Of a stretch of DNA of 64,000 bases, positions 6,556-13,828 are shown piece after piece. The notes beneath the pieces are model-generated. The model was given only the letters and a program-made list of their open reading frames with translations, was not told the DNA's origin and made no database searches. The stretch spans positions 124,001 through 188,000 of the forward strand of contig NZ_JBNRLS010000005.1 of the NCBI RefSeq assembly GCF_050379415.1, given 5' to 3'. The DNA is from Marinobacter sp050379415 (GTDB lineage: Bacteria > Pseudomonadota > Gammaproteobacteria > Pseudomonadales > Oleiphilaceae). Within the stretch, counting starts at the first letter, position 1. Each line of letters begins with the position of its first letter. Both the position numbers and the translations under genes were made by a program.

Positions 6556-8367
6556 TTACTTCTTGCCGGCGCGCTTGCGCTCATTTTCGGTGAGCAATTT
6601 CTTGCGCAGACGGATGGACTTGGGTGTTACTTCCACGAGCTCGTCGTCGTCGATGAACTCGAGCGCCTGCTCCAGGGTGTGCTTGATGGGCGGCACCAGG
6701 CCGATCACTTCGTCCTTGCCGGAAGCGCGCATGTTATCGAGCTTCTTGGCCTTGGTGGGGTTGATCACGATGTCGTTATCACGGCTGTGAATACCACACA
6801 GCTGACCCTCGTAGATCTCGTCACCCGGCGCCAGGAACAGCTTGCCACGACTTTGCAGGGTTTCCAGGGAGTAGGTCATCGCCGTGCCTTTGGCCATGGA
6901 GATCAGCACTCCGTTCTGGCGGCCACCCATGGCACCTTCCTTGATCGGGCCGTAGTGGCTGAAGGTGGAGGTCAGGATACCGGTACCGGAGGTCATGGTC
7001 AGGAAGGCGTTACGGAAGCCGATCAGACCACGGGCCGGGATGATGTATTCCACACGCATGCGGCCTTTGCCATCCGGGATCATGTTGGTCATCTCGCCCT
7101 TGCGCAGGCCGAGCTGTTCCATTACGGCGCCCTGATGCTGCTCCTCGATATCCACGATCACGTTCTCGTACGGCTCCTGCTTCACGCCGTCGATCTCGCG
7201 GATCACCACTTCCGGCCGACCCACGGCCAGCTCGAAGTTCTCCCGGCGCATGTTCTCGATGAGAACCGACAGGTGCAGCTCACCGCGGCCAGACACTTTG
7301 AACTTGTCCGCTGAGTCGCCCTCTTCCACGCGCAGAGCCACGTTGTGTAGCAGCTCTTTTTCCAGACGCTCCTTGATGTTGCGGCTGGTGACGTACTTGC
7401 CTTCCTTACCGGCGAACGGGGAATCGTTCACCTGGAAGGTCATGGACACGGTGGGCTCGTCCACGGTCAATGCCGGCAGAGCCTCCACATTGTTCGGATC
7501 GCACAGCGTATCGGATATATACAGCGGGTCCAGACCACTGACGCACACAATGTCGCCAGCCTGGGCCTCGTCAACTTCCACCCGCTGCAGGCCGGAGTGG
7601 CCCATGATCTTGAGAATACGACCGTTACGCTTCTTGCCGTCAGTACCAAGAGCTACGACCGGGGTATTGGTCTTGACGGAGCCGCGCATGATGCGGCCGA
7701 TGCCGATGACGCCCAGGAAGCTGTTGTAGTCGAGCTGGGAGATCTGCATCTGGAACGGGCCGTCCCGATCGACGGCAGGCGCGGGCACGTGGTCGACAAT
7801 CGCCTGGAACACGGCGTCCATGTTGTCGTCCAGGTTTTCGTGCTCCATGCCGGCAATACCGTTCAGGGCACTGGCGTAAACAATCGGGAAGTCCAACTGC
7901 TCGTCGGTGGCACCCAGATTATCGAACAGGTCAAACACCTGGTCCACAACCCAGTCGGGCCGTGCGCCGGGCCGGTCAATCTTGTTCACCACCACAATCG
8001 GGCGCAGGCCCGCGGCGAACGCTTTCTGGGTAACAAAACGGGTTTGCGGCATGGGGCCGTCGATGGAATCCACCACCAGCAGCACACTGTCCACCATGCT
8101 CATGACCCGCTCAACTTCGCCGCCGAAGTCAGCGTGCCCCGGAGTGTCCACGATGTTGATATCGTAGTCCTTCCATTTCAGCGCGGTATTCTTGGCCAGA
8201 ATGGTGATGCCACGCTCTTTTTCCTGGTCGTTGGAATCCATAACGCGCTCGCTTTCGAGCTCCTTACGGTCCAACGTGCCGGACTGGCGCAGCAACTGGT
8301 CAACCAGGGTGGTCTTACCGTGGTCTACGTGGGCAATAATGGCGACATTTCTGAGCTTATCAATCAC
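6556..8367 (-). CDS. typA: Ribosome-associated GTPase TypA/BipA
   Basis: 603 residues. The start is GTG at 8367 (GTG ATT GAT AAG) with AGGAAA upstream; no in-frame ATG lies nearby. It is a translational GTPase of the EF-G/LepA group that binds the 70S ribosome and supports 50S assembly and stress or low-temperature growth. G1 is AHVDHGKTT (12-20), then GITI (switch I), DTPGHADFGGEVER (G3) and NKIDRPGARP (G4). An EF-G-like domain III and V and the BipA-specific C-terminus (KSIRLRKKLLTENERKRAGKK) follow. A possible -10 TATACT lies at 8402-8407 (minus strand) without a good -35. It ends in the repeat-derived terminator. Confidence 0.97.
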   Translation of the reverse strand: MIDKLRNVAIIAHVDHGKTTLVDQLLRQSGTLDRKELESERVMDSNDQEKERGITILAKNTALKWKDYDINIVDTPGHADFGGEVERVMSMVDSVLLVVDSIDGPMPQTRFVTQKAFAAGLRPIVVVNKIDRPGARPDWVVDQVFDLFDNLGATDEQLDFPIVYASALNGIAGMEHENLDDNMDAVFQAIVDHVPAPAVDRDGPFQMQISQLDYNSFLGVIGIGRIMRGSVKTNTPVVALGTDGKKRNGRILKIMGHSGLQRVEVDEAQAGDIVCVSGLDPLYISDTLCDPNNVEALPALTVDEPTVSMTFQVNDSPFAGKEGKYVTSRNIKERLEKELLHNVALRVEEGDSADKFKVSGRGELHLSVLIENMRRENFELAVGRPEVVIREIDGVKQEPYENVIVDIEEQHQGAVMEQLGLRKGEMTNMIPDGKGRMRVEYIIPARGLIGFRNAFLTMTSGTGILTSTFSHYGPIKEGAMGGRQNGVLISMAKGTAMTYSLETLQSRGKLFLAPGDEIYEGQLCGIHSRDNDIVINPTKAKKLDNMRASGKDEVIGLVPPIKHTLEQALEFIDDDELVEVTPKSIRLRKKLLTENERKRAGKK

Positions 8368-8495
8368 AACGGGTTTCCTGAGGAAAAAATGAGCGGCGCG
8401 CAGTATATCGAAAAGTCGATGTCGTTAATATGAAGATTAGTGCCTATTCTTTAACCAACCGCTTGCGCACTGATATGACGCATCTACTGCGTGAT

Positions 8496-8525
8496 CGCAC
8501 TCTTTTGGTGCACTCCTTTGGTGCA
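8496..8525 (+). promoter_or_regulatory. Two overlapping NtrC enhancer sites upstream of glnA
   Basis: Site 1 (8496-8512, CGCACTCTTTTGGTGCA) and site 2 (8509-8525, TGCACTCCTTTGGTGCA) match the NtrC consensus TGCACY-N5-GGTGCA and share the central TGCA. They lie about 85-115 bases before the sigma-54 promoter, a normal enhancer distance. The 13-base centre-to-centre spacing would place two dimers on nearly the same helix face. Confidence 0.85.
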
Positions 8526-8610
8526 AAACGGCGGATTACCCATCCGGGCTACGCGCCATAACGGGCCGAAAGCCCTGTGGCTGCGCCGTTCTGGCGCAAA
8601 AGTGAAAAAC

Positions 8611-8627
8611 TGGCAAGCCCCTTGCTT
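8611..8627 (+). promoter_or_regulatory. Sigma-54 promoter of glnA
   Basis: TGGCAAGCCCCTTGCTT matches the -24/-12 consensus TGGCAC-N5-TTGCW, with the invariant GG and GC ten bases apart. With the NtrC boxes just upstream, it implies nitrogen-limited, NtrC-activated glnA transcription. The start should be near base 8637. Confidence 0.88.
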
Positions 8628-8783
8628 ATGCTTAGTCAGCCGAAAATTATCAGGTAAGGGATGCACGCTTTTGGTAAGCTGCCCGAACCCGAAAAACAGA
8701 TCGGACCTCAGTCTCACTGAACGATCCGGCACCACGAACATGAAATGCGCCCGCACCGCGGGATAACTTACGGAGCATGCACA

Positions 8784-10187
8784 ATGTCCAAGACGATTGA
8801 TTTGATTAAAGAGCACGAAGTCAAATGGGTAGACCTGCGCTTCACCGACAGCCGCGGTAAAGAGCAGCACGTGACTCTGCCGGCCACCGAGGTCGACGAG
8901 GATTTCTTCGCTGACGGCAAGATGTTCGACGGTTCCTCCATCGCAGGCTGGAAGGGCATCAACGAATCCGACATGATCCTGATGCCGGACGACGAGACTT
9001 CCGTCCTGGACCCGTTCACCGAAGAAACCACCATCAACATCACCTGCAACATCGTGGAGCCGACCACCATGCAGGGTTATGAGCGTGATCCGCGCTCCGT
9101 GGCCCGTCGTGCAGAGGAATACCTGAAGTCCAGCGGCATTGCCGACGGCGCACTGTTCGGCCCGGAGCCAGAGTTCTTCGTATTTGACTCGGTAAAATGG
9201 AACGTAGACATGCAGGGCGCCATGTACTCCCTGCACTCGGAAGAAGCTGCCTGGGTCTCCGGCGAAGACTTCGATCGTAACAACATCGGTCACCGTCCTG
9301 GCGTGAAAGGCGGCTACTTCCCGGTTCCGCCGGTAGACAGCCTGCACGACCTGCGTGGCGCCATGTGTGCCGCTATGGAGTCCATGGGTCTGGAAATCGA
9401 AGTGCACCACCACGAAGTCGGCACTGCCGGCCAGTGTGAAATCGGTGTTGGCGCCAACACTCTGACCCGCAAGGCGGACGAAGTTCAGATCCTGAAGTAC
9501 TGCGTACACAATGTGGCCCACGCCTACGGCAAGACCGCCACCTTCATGCCCAAGCCGGTGGTTGGCGATAACGGCTCCGGCATGCACGTGCACATGTCCT
9601 TGAACAAGGATGGCAAGAACCTGTTCGCCGGCGACGGCTACGCAGGCCTGAGCGAAATGGCGCTGTACTACATCGGCGGCATCATCAAGCACTCCAAGGC
9701 GATCAACGCCTTCACCAACCCGGCCACCAATAGCTACAAGCGACTGGTTCCAGGTTTTGAAGCGCCGGTTATGCTGGCCTACTCCGCCCGCAACCGCTCC
9801 GCCTCCATCCGTATCCCGTATGTAAACAGCCCGAAGGCACGCCGCGTGGAAGTGCGGTTCCCGGATCCGGCGGCCAACCCGTACCTGGCCTTCGCCGCCC
9901 TGATGATGGCTGGCCTGGACGGCATCCAGAACAAGATCCACCCGGGCGATGCCATGGACAAGGATCTGTACGACCTGCCGAAGGAAGAGGCCCTGAACAT
10001 TCCTCAGGTTGCCACTACCCTGCAGGAAGCACTCAAGTGCCTGGAAGAGGATCACGAGTTCCTGACTCGTGGCGGCGTCTTCACTGAAGACATGATCGCC
10101 GGTTACATCGACCTGAAGCAGGGCGAAGTGGAGCGTCTGAACATGACCACTCACCCGGTTGAGTTCGACCTGTACTACTCCTGCTGA
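8784..10187 (+). CDS. glnA: Glutamine synthetase, type I
   Basis: 468 residues from the ATG at 8784 (CGGAG eight bases upstream). The enzyme makes glutamine from glutamate, ammonia and ATP as a cytosolic dodecamer and is the entry point of ammonia assimilation. Visible motifs are KMFDGSSIAGW (46-56), the metal-binding FGPEPEFFVFD (125-135), the ATP site KPVVGDNGSGMHVHMS (257-272), the substrate loop ARNRSASIRIP (335-345) and the adenylylation site DKDLYDLP with Tyr396, so it should be controlled by GlnE. The codon choice creates a 571-codon antisense open frame, which is not a gene. Transcription is from a sigma-54 promoter with NtrC sites; a strong terminator follows. Confidence 0.99.
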   Translation: MSKTIDLIKEHEVKWVDLRFTDSRGKEQHVTLPATEVDEDFFADGKMFDGSSIAGWKGINESDMILMPDDETSVLDPFTEETTINITCNIVEPTTMQGYERDPRSVARRAEEYLKSSGIADGALFGPEPEFFVFDSVKWNVDMQGAMYSLHSEEAAWVSGEDFDRNNIGHRPGVKGGYFPVPPVDSLHDLRGAMCAAMESMGLEIEVHHHEVGTAGQCEIGVGANTLTRKADEVQILKYCVHNVAHAYGKTATFMPKPVVGDNGSGMHVHMSLNKDGKNLFAGDGYAGLSEMALYYIGGIIKHSKAINAFTNPATNSYKRLVPGFEAPVMLAYSARNRSASIRIPYVNSPKARRVEVRFPDPAANPYLAFAALMMAGLDGIQNKIHPGDAMDKDLYDLPKEEALNIPQVATTLQEALKCLEEDHEFLTRGGVFTEDMIAGYIDLKQGEVERLNMTTHPVEFDLYYSC

Positions 10188-10213
10188 TCCGACTCCCATC
10201 GGATTACTGGAAG

Positions 10214-10238
10214 GCCCCGCCCCGTGCGGGGCTTTTTT
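10214..10238 (+). terminator. Intrinsic terminator of glnA
   Basis: A GC-rich stem GCCCCGC/GCGGGGC (10214-10220 with 10226-10232) and a five-base loop are followed by T6, 27 bases after the glnA stop. Confidence 0.93.
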
Positions 10239-10300
10239 GTGCGCGGCCGCACACTCTCGCGCCCTTAACGATATGTAACCAACAAGGATCGACCAGAGCG

Positions 10301-10329
10301 TTGAAATGGCCTGACAGGCCGTTGATAAT
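10301..10329 (+). promoter_or_regulatory. Sigma-70 promoter of the DUF4124 gene
   Basis: TTGAAA (10301-10306), a 17-base spacer and GATAAT (10324-10329) form a good sigma-70 promoter starting about 25 bases before the DUF4124 ATG. The spacer contains the palindrome GGCCTGACAGGCC (10308-10320), which may be an operator or chance. Confidence 0.65.
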
Positions 10330-10359
10330 CAAACCAAACCATCATTGCAGGTTACGGTT

Positions 10360-10884
10360 ATGCACGCGAAGTACGGATTGGTGGCAGGTTTTCTTGTTTT
10401 GCTCTCGGCACCGGCCCTTGGTGAGGTGTACCGCCACGTGGACGCCCAGGGCAATGTCACCTTCTCCGACGAGCCGATTGAGGGTGGAGAAACGGTTGAT
10501 GTAAAACCGGTCACTACCGTCACCCTACCCAAACCCCAGACCGTCCGCGAGACCGAAAAGCTCCGGGAAGAAGTGAAACGCGAGGGCGCGGTCTATGAGA
10601 GCGTCTCCTTCGTGCAGCCGCAGAATGAGCAGGCCTTCCAAAGCGGCAGCGGCAATGTTCGCTTCGAAGTCACCAGCACACCGGGACTGCAAGCCGGTCA
10701 CAAGTACGAGGTCACGCTCGACGGCCAGCCCGTTGCCCAGACCAGCTCGGGCTCAGTGGTAGTGAACAACATTTTCCGGGGTACCCATGAGGCCCGGGTT
10801 CACATCGTGGACGAAAACGGCGTGCAGGTGAAAACCGGCTCCCCCATCACCTTTACCGTCCATCGTCCGTCAGTGAGAAACTGA
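10360..10884 (+). CDS. DUF4124 domain-containing exported protein
   Basis: 174 residues from the ATG at 10360; the earlier TTG at 10345 would only lengthen the signal peptide. The N-terminus MHAKYGLVAGFLVLLSAPALG is a Sec signal peptide. The next about 40 residues (EVYRHVDAQGNVTFSDEPIEGGETVDV) are a typical DUF4124 unit, a short beta motif seen in many proteobacterial periplasmic proteins. A C-terminal part (about 85-174) looks like an Ig-like or fibronectin-like beta fold (GLQAGHKYEVTLDGQPV, HEARVHIVDENGVQV). The position between glnA and glnLG recurs in Pseudomonas and Marinobacter relatives as I recall. The function is unknown; a link to nitrogen metabolism is only suggested by location. 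Confidence 0.85.
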   Translation: MHAKYGLVAGFLVLLSAPALGEVYRHVDAQGNVTFSDEPIEGGETVDVKPVTTVTLPKPQTVRETEKLREEVKREGAVYESVSFVQPQNEQAFQSGSGNVRFEVTSTPGLQAGHKYEVTLDGQPVAQTSSGSVVVNNIFRGTHEARVHIVDENGVQVKTGSPITFTVHRPSVRN

Positions 10885-10899
10885 CCCTTGCAATTTTTT

Positions 10900-10916
10900 C
10901 GCACCAGTTTGGTGCG
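10900..10916 (+). promoter_or_regulatory. NtrC-binding site upstream of glnL
   Basis: CGCACCAGTTTGGTGCG is a perfect dyad fitting the NtrC consensus. A further half-site CGCACCAG follows at 10919-10926. It lies about 160 bases upstream of the glnL sigma-54 promoter, consistent with NtrC autoregulation of glnLG. Confidence 0.8.
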
Positions 10917-11004
10917 CTCGCACCAGATAAAGGCCATACTCTGATCAGCAACAGGGCGGAATTGCCCGGCTGACCACCCTCTGGCCGAAGTCATGCACCA
11001 GTGT

Positions 11005-11025
11005 ACGGCACGCGGGCCGTGCCGT
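11005..11025 (+). other. Perfect GC-rich hairpin in the glnL upstream region
   Basis: ACGGCACG (11005-11012) and CGTGCCGT (11018-11025) form an eight-base-pair stem with a CGGGC loop and no T tract. It lies 121 bases after the DUF4124 stop and before the sigma-54 promoter. It may stabilise the end of the DUF4124 transcript or shape the enhancer-promoter DNA. Confidence 0.5.
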
Positions 11026-11076
11026 GGCGGGCACAGGCCCCGCCTTTGCCCATCTTTTGTGGCAAATCGGCCAAAG

Positions 11077-11092
11077 TGGTTCAGTTTTTGCA
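11077..11092 (+). promoter_or_regulatory. Sigma-54 promoter of glnLG
   Basis: TGGTTCAGTTTTTGCA keeps the invariant GG and GC spaced by ten bases, a T-rich -12 region and the TTGCA end; TTC replaces CAC after the GG. A start near 11102 would give a leader of about 35 bases before the glnL ATG at 11137. Confidence 0.72.
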
Positions 11093-11136
11093 ATTCCTAC
11101 CCCGTCATCTTCAAAACGACACGACAGGAATTGCCC

Positions 11137-12231
11137 ATGGCGTTCGCCCCGGCCACAAACGACGGATACAAGAGCATTCTCGACAGCCTGACCACAGCGG
11201 TTCTGGTTCTTGAGGACAGCCTGAAAATCCGTTACCTGAATCCAGCCGCCGAGAGCCTGTTCGAGACCAGCCTCACCCGCAGCCAGGGCCACCCCTTCAG
11301 CGAGATTCTCGCGGCGTCCGAGGATGCGCTCAATACCCTATACGCCGCCCTGGAAAACGGGCAATCCTACACCCGCCGGGAAGCGGAATTCGTGCTCACC
11401 AGCGGAGCGAGGCTGACCGTGGACTACTCGGTCACGCCCATTTCCCTGGACCCGACAGAACTGCTCATCGAAATCCAGCCGCGAGATCGGCTACTGCGCA
11501 TCAGCCGGGAAGAGGACCTGATCTCACAGCAGGAAACATCGCGCATTCTGGTCCGCGGCATGGCCCACGAGATCAAGAACCCGCTAGGCGGCATTCGGGG
11601 CGCTGCGCAGTTGCTGGACCGCGAGTTGAACGACGAAGACCAGCGGGAGTACACCCGGGTGATCATCGACGAGGCCGACCGTCTGCGCAGCCTCGTGGAC
11701 CGCATGCTGGGCCCGAACAAGGCACTCAAATTCGCGCCCACCAACATCCATGAGGTGCTGGAGCGGGTGCGCACGTTACTCGAGGCCGAGAGCAAAGGCC
11801 GGGTAACTTTCCTGCGCGATTACGACCCAAGCCTGCCGGAGCTCTGGGCCGACAAGGAACAACTGATCCAGGCCTTCCTCAACATTGCCCGCAACGCCAT
11901 GGAAGCTGCCTTTGAAAATCAGACCGGGGCAAGCGATGAGGAACCGCCCACCATCATGTTCCGGACCCGCGCCCTGCGCCAGTTCACGATCGGCCATAAA
12001 CGCTATCGCCTGGCCTGCCGTGTGGACGTGATCGACAACGGCCCCGGAATCCCACCGGACCTGTTGCAGAACATTTTCTATCCGATGATAAGTGGCCGTG
12101 CCAGCGGTACCGGCCTGGGCCTGTCGATTACCCAGAGCATCATCGGACAACATCACGGGCTCGTGGAATGTGAGAGCGAGCCCGGGAAAACGGACTTCAT
12201 CATCTTCCTGCCCCTGGAGGAAAACCCATGA
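11137..12231 (+). CDS. glnL: Nitrogen regulation sensor kinase NtrB
   Basis: 364 residues from the ATG at 11137 with AGGAA six bases upstream; an open frame from 10993 crosses the promoter and is not used. It is a cytosolic, soluble histidine kinase with no membrane segment. An N-terminal PAS domain (about 10-120) is followed by the dimerisation/phosphoacceptor helix with His144 (RGMAHEIKNPLGG) and a GHKL ATPase domain with N box NIARNAME, DNGPGIP and GTGLGLSIT. It phosphorylates NtrC when nitrogen is low and dephosphorylates it when bound to PII. The stop overlaps the glnG start (ATGA), indicating coupling. Confidence 0.97.
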   Translation: MAFAPATNDGYKSILDSLTTAVLVLEDSLKIRYLNPAAESLFETSLTRSQGHPFSEILAASEDALNTLYAALENGQSYTRREAEFVLTSGARLTVDYSVTPISLDPTELLIEIQPRDRLLRISREEDLISQQETSRILVRGMAHEIKNPLGGIRGAAQLLDRELNDEDQREYTRVIIDEADRLRSLVDRMLGPNKALKFAPTNIHEVLERVRTLLEAESKGRVTFLRDYDPSLPELWADKEQLIQAFLNIARNAMEAAFENQTGASDEEPPTIMFRTRALRQFTIGHKRYRLACRVDVIDNGPGIPPDLLQNIFYPMISGRASGTGLGLSITQSIIGQHHGLVECESEPGKTDFIIFLPLEENP

Positions 12232-13661
12232 GCCAACCGGCGAACGTCTGGATCATAGACGACGACCGCAGTATTCGCTGGGTGCTGGAACGCGCCCTGA
12301 ACCAGGCCGGCATGCACCCCCGGGTCTTTGACAGCGGCGAAAGCATCATGACCCGCCTGGAGCACGAACACCCCGATGCCATCATCAGTGACATCCGCAT
12401 GCCGGGCGTGGACGGCATTACCCTGCTCTCCCAGATCGTGGAAGCGCACCGGGACGTGCCGGTGATCATCATGACCGCGCACTCGGACCTCGAAAGTGCG
12501 GTCACCAGTTACCAGACCGGCGCTTTCGAATACCTGCCCAAGCCCTTCGATGTGGACGATGCCGTGGCCCTGGTCAAGCGTGCGGTGGCCCACAGCCACG
12601 AACAGCGGGCCAAGTCCGAACCGCAGACCGAAAGCGTCCAGCGCAACACCGAGATCATCGGCGAGGCCCCTGCCATGCAGGAGGTATTCCGCGCCATTGG
12701 CCGGCTTTCCCATTCCAACATTACGGTACTGATCAACGGCGAGAGCGGTACCGGCAAAGAGTTGGTCGCCCAGGCCCTGCACAATCACAGCCCCAGGGCC
12801 AAGCACCCGTTCATTGCCCTGAACATGGCCGCGATCCCCAAGGATCTGATTGAATCCGAGTTGTTCGGTCATGAGAAAGGCGCCTTTACCGGTGCGGGCG
12901 CGGCCCGTCAGGGGCGCTTCGAGCAAGCCAATGGCGGCACCCTGTTCCTGGACGAGATCGGAGACATGCCGGCGGACACCCAGACCCGACTGCTGCGGGT
13001 TCTGGCAGACGGTGAATTCTACCGGGTTGGCGGCACCACTCCGATCAAGGTGGACGTACGCATCATCGCCGCCACCCACCAGGACCTGGAAAAACTGGTC
13101 CAGGCCGGCAGTTTCCGGGAAGACCTGTTCCACCGGTTGAACGTGATCCGGGTACACCTGCCCAAACTGGCCGAGCGACGGGAAGACATCCCCCGGCTCA
13201 TGCAACACTTTCTCAAGCGGGCCGCCAAGGAACTGGCCGTCGAGCCCAAGATCCTGCGCCCGGACGCCGAGGAGTACCTCACCACCCTGCCCTGGCCCGG
13301 CAACGTCCGCCAGCTGGAAAACACCTGCCGCTGGCTGACCGTCATGGCCAGCGGCCGGGAAATCCACATCGACGACCTGCCACCGGAACTGCTGCACCAG
13401 GCCGAATCCGAAACGACCGCCACCGGCCAGACCTGGCAGGAAGGCCTACGCAACTGGGCCGAACAGGAACTCAAACGCGGCAAAAAAGGCATCCTCGATA
13501 CCGCCATCCCCGAGTTCGAAAAAATCATGATCGAAACCGCCCTGAAACACACTGGCGGCCGGCGCAGGGACGCGTCGATTTTGCTGGGCTGGGGAAGGAA
13601 TACGCTGACGAGGAAGATCAACGAGCTGGGGCTGGATCATCCGGAGGGCGAGGAAGACTGA
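12228..13661 (+). CDS. glnG: Nitrogen regulator NtrC (sigma-54 activator)
   Basis: 477 residues. A receiver domain (1-120) carries the acidic pocket DDD (11-13), phosphoacceptor Asp55 (SDIRMPG) and Lys105. An AAA+ domain carries Walker A GESGTGKE (171-178), the sigma-54 contact loop GAFTGA (218-223) and Walker B LFLDEIGD (239-246). A Fis-type helix-turn-helix lies at the C-terminus (GGRRRDASILLGWGRNTLTRKINEL). When phosphorylated by NtrB it binds the boxes upstream of glnA and glnL and opens sigma-54 promoters. The gene overlaps glnL by four bases and is followed by a palindromic repeat pair. Confidence 0.98.
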   Translation: MSQPANVWIIDDDRSIRWVLERALNQAGMHPRVFDSGESIMTRLEHEHPDAIISDIRMPGVDGITLLSQIVEAHRDVPVIIMTAHSDLESAVTSYQTGAFEYLPKPFDVDDAVALVKRAVAHSHEQRAKSEPQTESVQRNTEIIGEAPAMQEVFRAIGRLSHSNITVLINGESGTGKELVAQALHNHSPRAKHPFIALNMAAIPKDLIESELFGHEKGAFTGAGAARQGRFEQANGGTLFLDEIGDMPADTQTRLLRVLADGEFYRVGGTTPIKVDVRIIAATHQDLEKLVQAGSFREDLFHRLNVIRVHLPKLAERREDIPRLMQHFLKRAAKELAVEPKILRPDAEEYLTTLPWPGNVRQLENTCRWLTVMASGREIHIDDLPPELLHQAESETTATGQTWQEGLRNWAEQELKRGKKGILDTAIPEFEKIMIETALKHTGGRRRDASILLGWGRNTLTRKINELGLDHPEGEED

Positions 13662-13720
13662 ACCAGAGGACTCACGGGGGCGGCAACTGGCGCCAAGCTA
13701 CCAGGTCAGACGCGCACTCC

Positions 13721-13824
13721 GGGGTCAGATGAAAGCCTTCATCTGACCCCATTTTCACCTGGGGATTATGCAGCAAAGCCCAACAACCTAACCCGGGGTC
13801 AGAAGAAAGCTTTCTTCAGACCCC
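13721..13824 (+). repeat. REP-like paired hairpins, site 2 (between glnG and mshQ)
   Basis: Hairpin A at 13721-13750 (GGGGTCAGATGAAAG with CCTTCATCTGACCCC) and hairpin B at 13795-13824 (GGGGTCAGAAGAAAG with CTTTCTTCAGACCCC) are separated by 44 bases that share ACCTGG and TAACCCGGGGTC with site 3. The pair sits between the convergent ends of glnG and mshQ, in the same orientation as glnG. The T tract after hairpin A is degraded here (ATTTTCACC), so it would be a poorer terminator than the other two copies. Confidence 0.88.
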
Positions 13825-13828
13825 ACTT

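Larger units (their letters stand above)
8368..8783. other. Divergent typA/glnA intergenic region
   Basis: These 416 bases hold no gene. They carry the upstream sequences of typA (minus strand) and the glnA control region (plus strand): two overlapping NtrC boxes at 8496-8525, a sigma-54 promoter at 8611-8627 and a ribosome site CGGAG at 8771-8775. A GC-rich stretch with imperfect inverted repeats (about 8545-8600) lies between the enhancer and the promoter. The glnA leader would be about 145 bases long. Confidence 0.75.

Noticed and set aside
8484..10199. 571-codon open frame antisense to glnA
   Set aside because: It mirrors the strongly conserved glnA frame; its His/Val/Gly-rich translation has no family resemblance and no ribosome site. 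It arises from GC-rich third positions.
10993..11136. 48-codon N-terminal extension of glnL
   Set aside because: It would translate across the sigma-54 promoter and the GC hairpin; the ATG at 11137 has a good ribosome site and begins the PAS domain at the normal distance.
13721..13824. Spaced repeats taken as a CRISPR remnant
   Set aside because: Only two units of different sequence, each fully palindromic, with copies at other loci and no cas genes; a REP-like element explains them better.
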